A DNA stretch of 64,000 nt, taken from Sulfurimonas sp. RIFOXYD12_FULL_33_39. Its GTDB lineage: Bacteria > Campylobacterota > Campylobacteria > Campylobacterales > Sulfurimonadaceae. Below the pieces are notes generated by a model, which did no database searches, was not told the DNA's origin, and saw only the letters and a list, made by a program, of their open reading frames with translations. The position numbers and the translations under genes were made by a program. This document shows positions 1 to 7,726 of this stretch, one piece after another. The DNA lies in the NCBI GenBank assembly GCA_001829785.1, contig MICF01000005.1, positions 310,001 through 374,000 on the forward strand. The letters run 5' to 3'. The number at the start of each line of letters is the position of its first letter. Within the stretch, counting starts at the first letter, position 1.

Positions 1-1
1 G

Positions 2-73
2 GACAAAAAAATAGCGCAAGATAAAAAAAATACTCCTGAAATAGATTTTGCCGAATTAGCCAGAAGCAACTAG
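2..73 (+). CDS. C-terminal end of an unidentified protein (cut by window edge)
   Basis: An open frame enters from the left edge and ends at TAG 71-73, giving 23 residues rich in Lys, Asp and Asn and ending in the residues AELARSN. It is too short to assign. Its stop is interlocked with the stop of the leftward gene that ends at 70, in the tetranucleotide CTAG, a pattern repeated at five other convergent junctions in this window; that makes it likely to be the real end of a gene rather than chance. Confidence 0.55.
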   Translation, partial: DKKIAQDKKNTPEIDFAELARSN

Positions 74-756
74 TTCCAAAAATCTAGCGGATTTGGATAT
101 AAAAAGGTATAGTTTAAATCTTTAATCAACTTATCTGATAAAACTCTGCGCTTACTCATTCCTTCAAAATTTCCAAGCGCAAAACCAAAATCTTTACCGT
201 TTTTTTTATGAATTTCTGAGCGAAGCGGATGAGTCGGTGCAACTAAGTTATAGACCCCTTTTGTTATATCTTTTTCTATCATTGATTTTACTATGTTTAT
301 AACATCTTCTTTATGAATATAGTTTACATAGCCATCATTGAAATCTTTTGCACTCTTCCATCTGCCTGAAATTCTATCATCTCCCATAAGACCGCCAAGT
401 CTAAGAACAACCACCTGCTCTTTTGCACCCGTAACCAAATCTTCCGCCTCTTTTATAAGCGAAGTTTTTGTAATAACCGCACTCTCATCCACATCTGTGT
501 CAAACTCTTTATATACGGATGTAGAACTCATCAATATTATTTTAGACTCCGGCTTAGAGAGTGTTACTATTTTTTGGAGTGTCGAAAGGTAGTTGTCTTT
601 GGTATTTATAGCAATGATAATAATGTCGCTCTGCCAAAAAGCAGAGTCATCGGCGGTGTTATCTCTTGAAAAACACTCTACATGTAGAGTTTTAGAGAGC
701 TTATCAAATAGAGGTTTTCCTAGCCAACCGCATCCGATAATAGATACTTTTTTCAT
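70..756 (-). CDS. NAD(P)-binding Rossmann protein, YeeZ/SDR-like
   Basis: 228 residues. The N-terminus has a dinucleotide-binding glycine motif (IIGCGWLG, residues about 6-13), and the middle has the SSTSVY and LRLGGLMG stretches typical of extended short-chain dehydrogenase/epimerase proteins of the YeeZ type. The substrate is unknown. It is the last gene of a leftward operon that begins with the NirD/L-type siroheme decarboxylase, and its start overlaps the preceding stop in ATGA. A link to heme d1 metabolism is possible from position only. The family call is fairly safe, the function is not. Confidence 0.7.
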   Translation of the reverse strand: MKKVSIIGCGWLGKPLFDKLSKTLHVECFSRDNTADDSAFWQSDIIIIAINTKDNYLSTLQKIVTLSKPESKIILMSSTSVYKEFDTDVDESAVITKTSLIKEAEDLVTGAKEQVVVLRLGGLMGDDRISGRWKSAKDFNDGYVNYIHKEDVINIVKSMIEKDITKGVYNLVAPTHPLRSEIHKKNGKDFGFALGNFEGMSKRRVLSDKLIKDLNYTFLYPNPLDFWN

Positions 757-1046
757 TTTTTAGGGCTGTTTGTCTGGTAGCTTTTTTTAATACTTAGCAT
801 CTCATATAAAGAGACCGTAGGCATAGCCTCTTCTATCAATTTATCCGTATCGCTAAATTGACCTCTCATTTTTTTAATATCTTCATATCCATCTGGCTTA
901 ATTTCGCTCATTGCTATATTTATAGTTCCTGCCCACATTAAAACAAGCATAATCCACACGGTTTTTTTCGCACCTGCATAGACTCCGATAAAATGAAAAC
1001 CGATACTAAGCAATACGGCTACAATAAGGATAATGGTTAAACTCAT
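753..1046 (-). CDS. Small membrane protein in the siroheme decarboxylase operon
   Basis: 97 residues. There are two hydrophobic segments (about residues 3-24 and 29-47), followed by a soluble, charged C-terminal tail. I do not recognise a family. It overlaps both neighbours by four bases (ATGA at each end), so translation is probably coupled to the 51-residue protein before it and the Rossmann protein after it. With the 139- and 51-residue proteins it forms a run of three small unassigned membrane proteins downstream of the NirD/L-like gene. Confidence 0.65.
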   Translation of the reverse strand: MSLTIILIVAVLLSIGFHFIGVYAGAKKTVWIMLVLMWAGTINIAMSEIKPDGYEDIKKMRGQFSDTDKLIEEAMPTVSLYEMLSIKKSYQTNSPKK

Positions 1047-1198
1047 CTATTCTCCTCTCTTATAGGTTCAATTTTAATTCCTGTATTTTCAAACATCTTG
1101 TCGCCAAAACTTTTTACTACCATAGTGCCAAGAAGCATTACAAAAGAGATAACCAATAAAAAAAATATCGCTAACGCATAACGTTTAAGTGTTGCCAT
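1043..1198 (-). CDS. Very small membrane protein (51 residues)
   Basis: Reading the minus strand from ATG 1198-1196 to TGA 1045-1043 gives 51 residues: a short basic N-terminus (MATLKRYA), one hydrophobic span of about 20 residues (roughly 8-28), and a polar tail ending in EPIREENR. It fills the gap between the 139-residue gene, whose TAA shares a base with this ATG (TAATG), and the 97-residue gene, whose ATG overlaps this TGA (ATGA). This exact fit on both sides is the main evidence that it is real. No homologue is recalled. Confidence 0.65.
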   Translation of the reverse strand: MATLKRYALAIFFLLVISFVMLLGTMVVKSFGDKMFENTGIKIEPIREENR

Positions 1199-1617
1199 TA
1201 TTTCTCTTTTTCGTGAGCTTTCTTCTCTTCTTCTATTTGAGGTTCACTGCCTATCCAGTCAACGCATCTTGAAGTATGAAAATCTCTCTCGTAATCATCA
1301 TTTTTAAAAAGATGATCTTCAAGTCTCCAACCTAGTTTTTGAGATAAAAGAACAGATCTTGAAACTGTTCTGCGCATCTTATTTTCACAAATTATAGTCT
1401 CTCCTGCGTTAAAAAGCTCTTCAACTCCGTTCATTCGAGACACGGTCAAGTTGTAATGAAAAGCCACCATTAACGTAACCATAGTACCTATACCTATCAT
1501 ACCTTTTTTAAATGCACCCTTTGGCATAAAATCTCTTGTCGTTACAAAAGCAGTCACACTTAATATAAAAGCGGCAATAACTATATATACTATCTCTAAT
1601 TCTAAAAAAAGTTCCAT
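1198..1617 (-). CDS. Unassigned membrane protein in the siroheme decarboxylase operon
   Basis: 139 residues. Two hydrophobic segments (about residues 8-26 and 40-56) precede a polar domain with two cysteines (in IICENKMRR and SRCVDWIG) and several histidines, and a Glu/Lys-rich tail. I do not recognise the family. It starts nine bases after the stop of the NirD/L-like gene and its own stop shares a base with the next start, so it is almost certainly co-transcribed. A role in denitrification or electron transfer is possible from context only. Confidence 0.65.
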   Translation of the reverse strand: MELFLELEIVYIVIAAFILSVTAFVTTRDFMPKGAFKKGMIGIGTMVTLMVAFHYNLTVSRMNGVEELFNAGETIICENKMRRTVSRSVLLSQKLGWRLEDHLFKNDDYERDFHTSRCVDWIGSEPQIEEEKKAHEKEK

Positions 1618-1626
1618 ATCAATCCC

Positions 1627-2625
1627 TTATTTTGCGTATTGCTCTTCCCAAGCTTCAAACTCGGGGGTAAAATATTCTATTCTTACTTTTTTAAACTCTC
1701 TTGAGCTGTAAAGAGGCATGTAGCTTTTTGCTTCTATTTCAGATGACATCTCTTCAATAATCGCACTCGTATCATCGGTAGTTTTTCCATGAACCATCGT
1801 AAAAAGGTTATAAGGCCAATTTGCATATTTTGGACGAAGATAGCAGTGGCTTACCGCACTAAAAGCTGCTGCTTTTTCCCCTATAGCTTCTCCATTTTCT
1901 TCATCAACATCCCAAACGACCATTGCATTTGCACCAAAACCGGCTTTTCTATGATTTAGAATTGATGCGAATCTTCTCATTACACCTGCTTCTTGAAGCT
2001 CTTGTAAAACTCTAAAAAATGTATCATAATCTATATCAAGCTCATCAATTATCTTTTTAAACGGCTCAGATACCATCTCTATATCATATTGAGCACGTCT
2101 GATAATCGCGTGATGAAGAGAAGTAAGCTCTATCTCGGTATGCTTAACTCTTTTAACTTCCTCTTTCTTTTCATCTTTGCCCGTAGTGTTTAGTTTTACG
2201 TTTATTTTAAAGAGTTTTAAAGTAGGGAGCATAATATAATCGTCTGCTTCTGTCGCTTTCGCCAAAACTTCTAAAGTTTTTTCTAAACCTAGTTTAGAGT
2301 TAGGAGCAACTGCCAACGTAAACCAAATGTTAAAATCATGATTTCTCTCATAGTTATGTGATATTCCCGGATGAGAATTTATAATTTTGACGGCACCGCT
2401 TATCTTATCCGATGGAATTTTAAATGCTACCAATGATGATATGTAACCCAATCTCTTAGTATCAAATATTGCCGATGTCTGACGTATAATATTGCTCTTT
2501 TTTTGCTCCTGCAAAATAGCAAGAACTTCATCTTCACTCATATTTAACTCATCTGCAATAACCTTAAACGGCTTTTCAACCAAAGGAAATTTCTGCTGAA
2601 TTCGTGATAAAATCTCATCTTTCAT
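1627..2625 (-). CDS. Fused two-domain siroheme decarboxylase, NirD/NirL type (heme d1 synthesis)
   Basis: 332 residues made of two Lrp/AsnC-like halves. Half one (about 1-150) has an N-terminal winged-helix segment and the SHNYERNHDFNIWFTL block. Half two (about 165-325) repeats this with SHCYLRPKYANWPYNLF followed by MVHG, which is the signature of NirD/L/G/H and AhbA/B siroheme decarboxylases. The family removes acetate-side-chain carboxyls from siroheme to give 12,18-didecarboxysiroheme, an intermediate of heme d1. Many denitrifiers use separate or multiple small subunits; here one fused gene appears to supply both. It lies about 14 kb from nirS but shares an FNR-type box with the divergent precorrin-2 dehydrogenase gene. 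No other NirD/L/G/H homologue is in the window. Confidence 0.85.
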   Translation of the reverse strand: MKDEILSRIQQKFPLVEKPFKVIADELNMSEDEVLAILQEQKKSNIIRQTSAIFDTKRLGYISSLVAFKIPSDKISGAVKIINSHPGISHNYERNHDFNIWFTLAVAPNSKLGLEKTLEVLAKATEADDYIMLPTLKLFKINVKLNTTGKDEKKEEVKRVKHTEIELTSLHHAIIRRAQYDIEMVSEPFKKIIDELDIDYDTFFRVLQELQEAGVMRRFASILNHRKAGFGANAMVVWDVDEENGEAIGEKAAAFSAVSHCYLRPKYANWPYNLFTMVHGKTTDDTSAIIEEMSSEIEAKSYMPLYSSREFKKVRIEYFTPEFEAWEEQYAK

Positions 2626-2693
2626 ATATTACAATTCCGCCCATGCTTTTATTTTTATTTAATCGATTGTAATCTAATTTCAATTAATCTAAC

Positions 2694-2707
2694 TTGATAT
2701 CTATCAA
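2694..2707. promoter_or_regulatory. Perfect FNR/NNR-type box between divergent heme genes
   Basis: TTGATATCTATCAA is an exact TTGAT-N4-ATCAA palindrome. Rightward, an extended -10 (TGATATTAT, 2728-2736) puts the start site near 2742, about 41 bases from the box centre. Leftward, a -10-like TACAAT (minus strand, 2671-2666) puts the start near 2660, again about 41 bases away. Both distances are those of a class II FNR-activated promoter, so one box may serve both directions. The regulator itself is not in the window. Confidence 0.7.
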
Positions 2708-2765
2708 TAAGAGTTTTTAAAAAACTATGATATTATACCAACCGATAATATATGAAAAGAGATAG

Positions 2766-3335
2766 ATGAGTTATTTTCCTGCCTTCTTAAAACTTGACAA
2801 TAAAAAAATCTTAATCGTCGGCGGCGGTCATATAGCTTATGAAAAACTAGAGCATCTTTTAGACTTTTCGTCAGATATCTCCGTCATAGCGCTTGAACTA
2901 TCGGATGAGATGGATAGTGCTATAAAAAAGAACCATCTTAACTTTGAAAAAAGAGGATACGAAACCGGCGACATCAAAGAGTTTGCGGTTGTTATAGTTG
3001 CGGTTGACGACATCCCTCTTCAAGCAAAAATTTTTGAAGAGTCAAAACAGTACAACTGTCTTTGCAACTCTGTTGACTCCGTAGATTATTGCGATTTTAT
3101 CTTTCCTTCATATATAAAGAGAGATGATTTGACTATTGCGGTTTCAACATCAGGTACGTCTCCAGCCATGGCAAAACATTTAAGAAAATATCTTCAAGAT
3201 TTAATTCCCTCAGATATAGGCGAATTTTTGCGCGAGATGAAGAACCTTAGAGAAACTTTACCAAAAGGCAAAGAGAGAATGAAAATGCTTGATAAAAAAG
3301 CTCAAGACTATATAAATACATGGAGTAACAAATGA
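2766..3335 (+). CDS. Precorrin-2 dehydrogenase / sirohydrochlorin ferrochelatase (Met8/CysG-N type)
   Basis: 189 residues, the length of a stand-alone Met8/SirC-like enzyme. It has an N-terminal NAD-binding motif (ILIVGGGHIAYEKL, about 15-28), an internal stretch CNSVDSVDYCDFIFPS matching the conserved region of CysG-N proteins, and TIAVSTSGTSPAMAK further on. The family oxidises precorrin-2 to sirohydrochlorin and, in bifunctional members, inserts Fe2+ to give siroheme. It is the step between NirE and the divergent NirD/L-like decarboxylase. Whether this copy also has chelatase activity cannot be read from the sequence. It overlaps the next gene by four bases. Confidence 0.88.
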   Translation: MSYFPAFLKLDNKKILIVGGGHIAYEKLEHLLDFSSDISVIALELSDEMDSAIKKNHLNFEKRGYETGDIKEFAVVIVAVDDIPLQAKIFEESKQYNCLCNSVDSVDYCDFIFPSYIKRDDLTIAVSTSGTSPAMAKHLRKYLQDLIPSDIGEFLREMKNLRETLPKGKERMKMLDKKAQDYINTWSNK

Positions 3336-3709
3336 GTGTAAAAAAAGCTCTAATATTTGGATTTTTTACGGCGTTTTTAGTTTTAGGGATACTTTCAATG
3401 CAACGCGCGGTACCTGAAACAAAAGAAGATCGCATATATAAAGCTATAAAAGTTTACAGTCCTTATATACTTGAAAAAAGAATAGGCGGACTGACTATTA
3501 TCGACAAACGTGACGGAACTAAAGAGAAACCTAGTGCGGCGGACGTATTTCACAGACTTGACGAACTTGAAGAGAAGTGGGGAAGAGAGCATCTTAGAGT
3601 TGAGTACAACGATGTACTAATCTTAGGCGAGAACAACCAAACCGTGGCTAGAGTTTTTATAGAAACTCAAAAAGAGAGAGATTTTATTAAGAGATTTTAC
3701 GGAATTTAA
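3332..3709 (+). CDS. Unassigned protein with N-terminal membrane anchor
   Basis: 125 residues. One hydrophobic segment (about 7-23) is followed by a soluble domain with charged helices, including a DELEEKWGREHLRVEYNDV stretch. I recognise no family. It starts inside the stop of the Met8-like gene (ATGA overlap), so the two are probably translated together. Its TAA stop is interlocked with that of the convergent MFS gene (TTAA, 3706-3709). A role as a membrane-associated helper of siroheme metabolism would be a guess. Confidence 0.65.
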   Translation: MSVKKALIFGFFTAFLVLGILSMQRAVPETKEDRIYKAIKVYSPYILEKRIGGLTIIDKRDGTKEKPSAADVFHRLDELEEKWGREHLRVEYNDVLILGENNQTVARVFIETQKERDFIKRFYGI

Positions 3710-4911
3710 TCTCTTAATTTAAAAGATAAATACAATGCCGCAAAAAGTACGGCTATCGAGCTACTGTACAAGGCGGCATAATTTAAGTAATTCAAAATAA
3801 CTCCGCCGATAATTGAAAAAAACATCCCAAACGAAACAATATTCATCTGAAGAGCTATATATACAGGTCTCTTCTGCGGCGGTGCTACTATAAGAATAAG
3901 ATTGCTTGAAGCAATACGGTTTCCGTCCATCGCCGCACCTATTAGAAAAAATATTAACATGTACTCATAAAGCGAAGATGCGTAAACCGCTAAAGCAATA
4001 GCACTGATTTGAAAAATTATAGAGATTTTTGCGCTAAGAGTATTTCGACCGCTTCCGCTTAATCTTCCCCATAAAAAGTTGCTAAGCATCGCTCCTACCA
4101 TCTGAGTAGTAATCAAAGAACCGATTGCAACACCGCTAAGGTTTATCTTCTGCTGTGCATCTAAGATTATAAAAGGCAGGGCTATTAGATAACCGTAAGC
4201 CAGAAGAAAAGTTGTAACTTGAATCTGCAAATGCTTGTCTGCTTTTAAAATATCGTAGGAATTTTTCAAAAATTCTCTAAATGAGCTCTCTTTTTTAGAT
4301 ACCTCTTCCTTAACAGGCTCATCAACCAAAGAAAAAGAAAGATAACCAAAACCCATAATAAACGAGCTTATTATAAAAAGATAACCGTAACTCTGAGGCG
4401 CATCAAAAGATTCTAAAATCCAAGCCGCCAATGCACCGCTTAAAAGCCCTCCTGCACCGCTAAAAAATTGGCGGTATGCCATAGTCTTGCCGCGAAATTT
4501 ATGGGAAAATATTTTAGCCATTATCTCTCTAAAGTAAATTGCCGCAAAACCTGCGCTAAAGGAGAACATAAAAAGACCAAAACCGATGGAAGCCAGAGTA
4601 ATGTTTGGATAATTATCTCCAAAAACAACGATTGCGATACCGATTAGAAACCATGATAAAAATCTTATAAAAAATATTCTGCGAAGATAGGGCATCATAA
4701 GTTTGTAGCTCTGTGCGTGAAAAGCGGCAAAAAGTTGAACTATAATAGCGCCTCCGCGAAGAAGAGCGGCAAAAAATCCCACAAGCATAGAACCGCCGCC
4801 AAAGTAGTTTACTATAAGAGGCAAAATAGTTGAAGGCTCGGCGATTGTGGTGCCGATTGCCAGAAAAAAGCCATGCAATATATTTTTTACATGGTTTGAG
4901 AACTTATCCAT
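3706..4911 (-). CDS. Major facilitator superfamily transporter
   Basis: 401 residues with about twelve hydrophobic segments in two halves, separated near residues 200-215 by a charged loop (DEPVKEEVSKKESS). The first half contains the short basic loop FRGKTMAYRQF, where MFS proteins have their helix 2-3/4-5 signature. The substrate is unknown. The start overlaps the end of the upstream TrpD2-like gene by eight bases, indicating co-transcription. It converges on, and shares its stop tetranucleotide with, the 125-residue gene. Confidence 0.82.
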   Translation of the reverse strand: MDKFSNHVKNILHGFFLAIGTTIAEPSTILPLIVNYFGGGSMLVGFFAALLRGGAIIVQLFAAFHAQSYKLMMPYLRRIFFIRFLSWFLIGIAIVVFGDNYPNITLASIGFGLFMFSFSAGFAAIYFREIMAKIFSHKFRGKTMAYRQFFSGAGGLLSGALAAWILESFDAPQSYGYLFIISSFIMGFGYLSFSLVDEPVKEEVSKKESSFREFLKNSYDILKADKHLQIQVTTFLLAYGYLIALPFIILDAQQKINLSGVAIGSLITTQMVGAMLSNFLWGRLSGSGRNTLSAKISIIFQISAIALAVYASSLYEYMLIFFLIGAAMDGNRIASSNLILIVAPPQKRPVYIALQMNIVSFGMFFSIIGGVILNYLNYAALYSSSIAVLFAALYLSFKLRD

Positions 4912-5800
4912 TTAGTTTTTCAAAAGCTTCATCTATAGTTGCGGCCTTTTGCGCCACGAAAAGATAGACTGCCGCATTCAGACGTGCAAGTTTCAAAAAC
5001 TCTTGTGATGGGTTGTTTAGCTGTTCCAGCGACTCCTCAAGTGTTATTCGCTCCCACGATTTGGTATAGTTCACTCCATAATATTCGGGGTCGATTATAA
5101 ACTCTTCAACACTATCGCCCTCTGAAATCCATAAACGTCCTTTGCTAAAAAGCTCGGGAGTTCCTTCGTTTCCTTGTATCAGGGCAAGTCTTTTATATCT
5201 ATTTGAAAAAGCTTCAATATATTTTTTTACGAACGGTTTGTGAAAAACACCTGTTATCGCATACTCGCTTGAAGCTACATGTGTTAATTTTTCTATCGTG
5301 TTAAGCCCTGTACGAAGACCAAGTCTCATACGAAGCGGCGTTAAATCATGCATCTCTTTGAAAAAATCTGCTCTGTCAAAATAGTAAATATTTTTGTTTA
5401 GCTCTATATTTGTTGCCGTTTCTTTTAGCGTTATTCCTGCTTTTGCAGGTGCCAAATCATCGCCTACTACAACAAGATTCAACTCCGATTTTTCAAGAGC
5501 TTTTGCAACAAGAGGAAATAAAAAAGGGTTGTTTGCCTTGCCGTCAAACGGGTATCCAAGCTCTATTGAATTTGGCACTGCGGTTTTTTTAACAAACATG
5601 TCACAAGCCTCAACAACTCCTCTAAACTCCTCCGTAGTTTCAGGTTTTAATCTCCAGCCAAGTAAAAAAGCAGCTATCTGTTCGCCGTAAACCGACTGTT
5701 TTAAAACCTGTTCCATCATATCTTTTGCCTCATCCTGAGCCAAATCTCTATTGCCCTTTACGCCTGTCCCCACCGCGTGAATATACTTAAAAAAATCCAT
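4904..5800 (-). CDS. TrpD2/YbiB-like protein (anthranilate phosphoribosyltransferase fold)
   Basis: 298 residues. The N-terminal helical part (QIAAFLLGWRLKPETTEEFRGVVEA, spanning about residues 40-65) and the later VVVGDDLAPAKAGITLKET and RTGLNTIEKL blocks resemble nucleoside phosphorylase class III/TrpD proteins. It lacks a clear phosphoribosyl-diphosphate glycine motif and is shorter than true TrpD, which fits the YbiB/TrpD2 group, reported to bind nucleic acid rather than make tryptophan. First gene of a two-gene operon with the MFS transporter; divergent from the dehydrogenase at 5884. Confidence 0.7.
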   Translation of the reverse strand: MDFFKYIHAVGTGVKGNRDLAQDEAKDMMEQVLKQSVYGEQIAAFLLGWRLKPETTEEFRGVVEACDMFVKKTAVPNSIELGYPFDGKANNPFLFPLVAKALEKSELNLVVVGDDLAPAKAGITLKETATNIELNKNIYYFDRADFFKEMHDLTPLRMRLGLRTGLNTIEKLTHVASSEYAITGVFHKPFVKKYIEAFSNRYKRLALIQGNEGTPELFSKGRLWISEGDSVEEFIIDPEYYGVNYTKSWERITLEESLEQLNNPSQEFLKLARLNAAVYLFVAQKAATIDEAFEKLNG

Positions 5801-5838
5801 CGATTCTCTACTTTTACAATTTTTTTTATTTCTCGGTA

Positions 5839-5847
5839 TGATATAAT
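5839..5847 (+). promoter_or_regulatory. Extended -10 promoter element before SDR/AraC pair
   Basis: TGATATAAT, an extended -10 (TGn plus a perfect TATAAT), 36 bases before the start codon at 5884. No good -35 is spaced for it; extended -10 promoters often lack one. The same nonamer recurs before several other genes in this window. Confidence 0.55.
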
Positions 5848-5883
5848 CATTTGCTTAATATGAGATAATAAAAGGTACTTTAC

Positions 5884-6702
5884 ATGTCAAATATAGTTTT
5901 AATTACAGGTGCGAGTTCGGGCATGGGAAGAGCAAGCGCAAACTATTTATCGACTAAAGGTTTTATCGTATATGCAGCTACAAGAGATGTAGAAAATTTT
6001 AAAGATATAGAGAATAAAAATATAATTCCCATCGAGTTAGACCTTAGAAATCAAAAGAGTATAAAAAAAGCAGTAGAATTTATAAAACAGCGGCATAATA
6101 AAATCGACGTTCTCGTCAATAACGCAGGTTACGGTCTAGTTTCAACCGTTGAGGATGTAGAAGAAAATGAGATGTATGAGCAGTTTAATATTAACGTATT
6201 TGGAATTTTACGACTATGCAAAGAGGTAATTCCGATAATGAGAGAGCAAAAAAGCGGAATCATCATAAATATAAGCTCATTTTTGGGCAAAATCGGTCTC
6301 CCGCTTTTGACTCTATACAACTCAAGCAAATATGCGGTTGAGGGAATAACAGACTCTCTGCGTTACGAGCTAAAAGATTTTAACATCAGAGTCCACTCCG
6401 TAATGCCCGGTTTTTTTGACACGAAATTTGCAAGGGAAAATCTTGTTACAAATAAAAAAACATTTGATAAAGATTCTTTGTACTCACATCTGGTTTCTAA
6501 TCTAGCTCCGATTATAGTTGAGCAGATAAATAACGGAAACTCTGCAGATGAAGTGGCAAATATGATTTTAGAAATTATCCAAAATCCTAAATTTCCCGCA
6601 CGTGCTACGGTAGGCGATAAAGCGAAAAAATTTATTCCTATGAAAAAAGAGTTAAGCGATGAGGATTTTGAACGACGTGTTATGGAGTATTACAACATAT
6701 AA
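5884..6702 (+). CDS. Short-chain dehydrogenase/reductase (SDR), copy 1
   Basis: 272 residues. Classical SDR features are visible: the cofactor motif TGASSGMG (about residues 8-15), NNAGYG (about 80-85), and the catalytic Ser in INISSF with the YNSSK tetrad motif about 14 residues later. The substrate is unknown. It closely resembles the SDR at 7727 (shared GLPLL, SKYAVEGITDSLR and C-terminal KELSDEDFE/KELSDKDFE), so the two are paralogues from a local duplication flanking the AraC gene. Its TAA shares a base with the AraC ATG (TAATG). Confidence 0.88.
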   Translation: MSNIVLITGASSGMGRASANYLSTKGFIVYAATRDVENFKDIENKNIIPIELDLRNQKSIKKAVEFIKQRHNKIDVLVNNAGYGLVSTVEDVEENEMYEQFNINVFGILRLCKEVIPIMREQKSGIIINISSFLGKIGLPLLTLYNSSKYAVEGITDSLRYELKDFNIRVHSVMPGFFDTKFARENLVTNKKTFDKDSLYSHLVSNLAPIIVEQINNGNSADEVANMILEIIQNPKFPARATVGDKAKKFIPMKKELSDEDFERRVMEYYNI

Positions 6703-7625
6703 TGGATAGTCTATTTTTCAATATTACCGATACAAAGTACAAGGTTACAGAACTTTTAAAAAACAGAGACGAATATATAAAAAGAGTAGATATCTCAAAC
6801 GGAGTCTTCTTTTTAGATATACATGTAAACAAAACTAATATAGAGACTCACTTTAAAAATCTCGACAGATTTGCGGCAATATGCGTTGTTAAAAAAGGGG
6901 ATTTTAAACTATATGACAATATTGATAAAAGAGTATTCAACTTAAATCAAAACTCCATAAATATATTGCTCTCATCAAAACAGGACTTAAAAATCACTAC
7001 AAATGAAAATGAGCAAAAAGATGTTTTTATACTTTTTATAGCGGACTTTTTTCTAAAAAGATATCTAAGCGGCAATCCTAACGAAGCGATAGATTTTTTA
7101 TACAATTTTCTTCAAGAAAATACTACATGTAAGCTTATAAACACACTCTCCATAGATGCTTTAAGCTTATATATAATTGATAAAATCATCAATATAAAAC
7201 CTGACTCACTGATGAAAAGTATTACATGTGAGCATTATATTTTAGAGTTTATTATTCAGAGATTTTCTTTGTTTGATATTATCGAAGATGAGATTGAAGA
7301 GGATGAGTTTTGCATCTCAAAAAGTGCTAAAGATATTTTGCTGAAAAATTTTGTAAATCCTCCAAGCATAAAGCTTCTTGCTCATATGTGCGCGACTAAC
7401 GAATCAAAACTGAAAAAAATTTTTAAAAAAGTATATAAAACTACAATATACGGCTACATACAAAAACTTCGTCTTGAGAAGGCAAATCTTCTTTTAAAAG
7501 AGCAGTCTCTTAACATCGGTGAAATAGCAAAAGAGGTCGGCTACAAACATCAAGGACATTTTTCTAAGCTTTTTTTTGAAACTTACGATGTTTATCCGAA
7601 AGATTTACTCAAAAAAAAGCCATAA
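6702..7625 (+). CDS. AraC-family transcriptional regulator
   Basis: 307 residues. The N-terminal about 200 residues are an unassigned sensing region resembling AraC-type ligand domains. The C-terminus carries two helix-turn-helix motifs of the AraC/XylS class: IKLLAHMCATNESKLKKIFK and, further on, LNIGEIAKEVGYKHQGHFSKLF. It is translationally coupled to SDR copy 1. Two near-identical promoters with TGCTAAAA direct repeats spaced 22 bases apart lie directly downstream (7637-7700 and 8603-8666), which is the arrangement expected for targets of an AraC activator encoded here. The inducer is unknown. Confidence 0.88.
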   Translation: MDSLFFNITDTKYKVTELLKNRDEYIKRVDISNGVFFLDIHVNKTNIETHFKNLDRFAAICVVKKGDFKLYDNIDKRVFNLNQNSINILLSSKQDLKITTNENEQKDVFILFIADFFLKRYLSGNPNEAIDFLYNFLQENTTCKLINTLSIDALSLYIIDKIINIKPDSLMKSITCEHYILEFIIQRFSLFDIIEDEIEEDEFCISKSAKDILLKNFVNPPSIKLLAHMCATNESKLKKIFKKVYKTTIYGYIQKLRLEKANLLLKEQSLNIGEIAKEVGYKHQGHFSKLFFETYDVYPKDLLKKKP

Positions 7626-7636
7626 AATCCCTCTAC

Positions 7637-7700
7637 TGCTAAAACAAAATTCCTTTGTTGCTAAAAACTGCTTGATTGACACCACTTTTTATCATATACT
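7637..7700 (+). promoter_or_regulatory. Predicted AraC-activated promoter of SDR copy 2
   Basis: Two direct copies of TGCTAAAA (7637-7644 and 7659-7666) are 22 bases apart, two helical turns. Five bases on is a -35 (TTGATT, 7672-7677), then a 17-base spacer and a -10 (TATACT, 7695-7700). The layout is repeated base-for-base in spacing at 8603-8666. The regulator assignment to the adjacent AraC gene is inference. Confidence 0.7.
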
Positions 7701-7726
7701 TAAATCATTAAATTAGAGGAGTTTAC

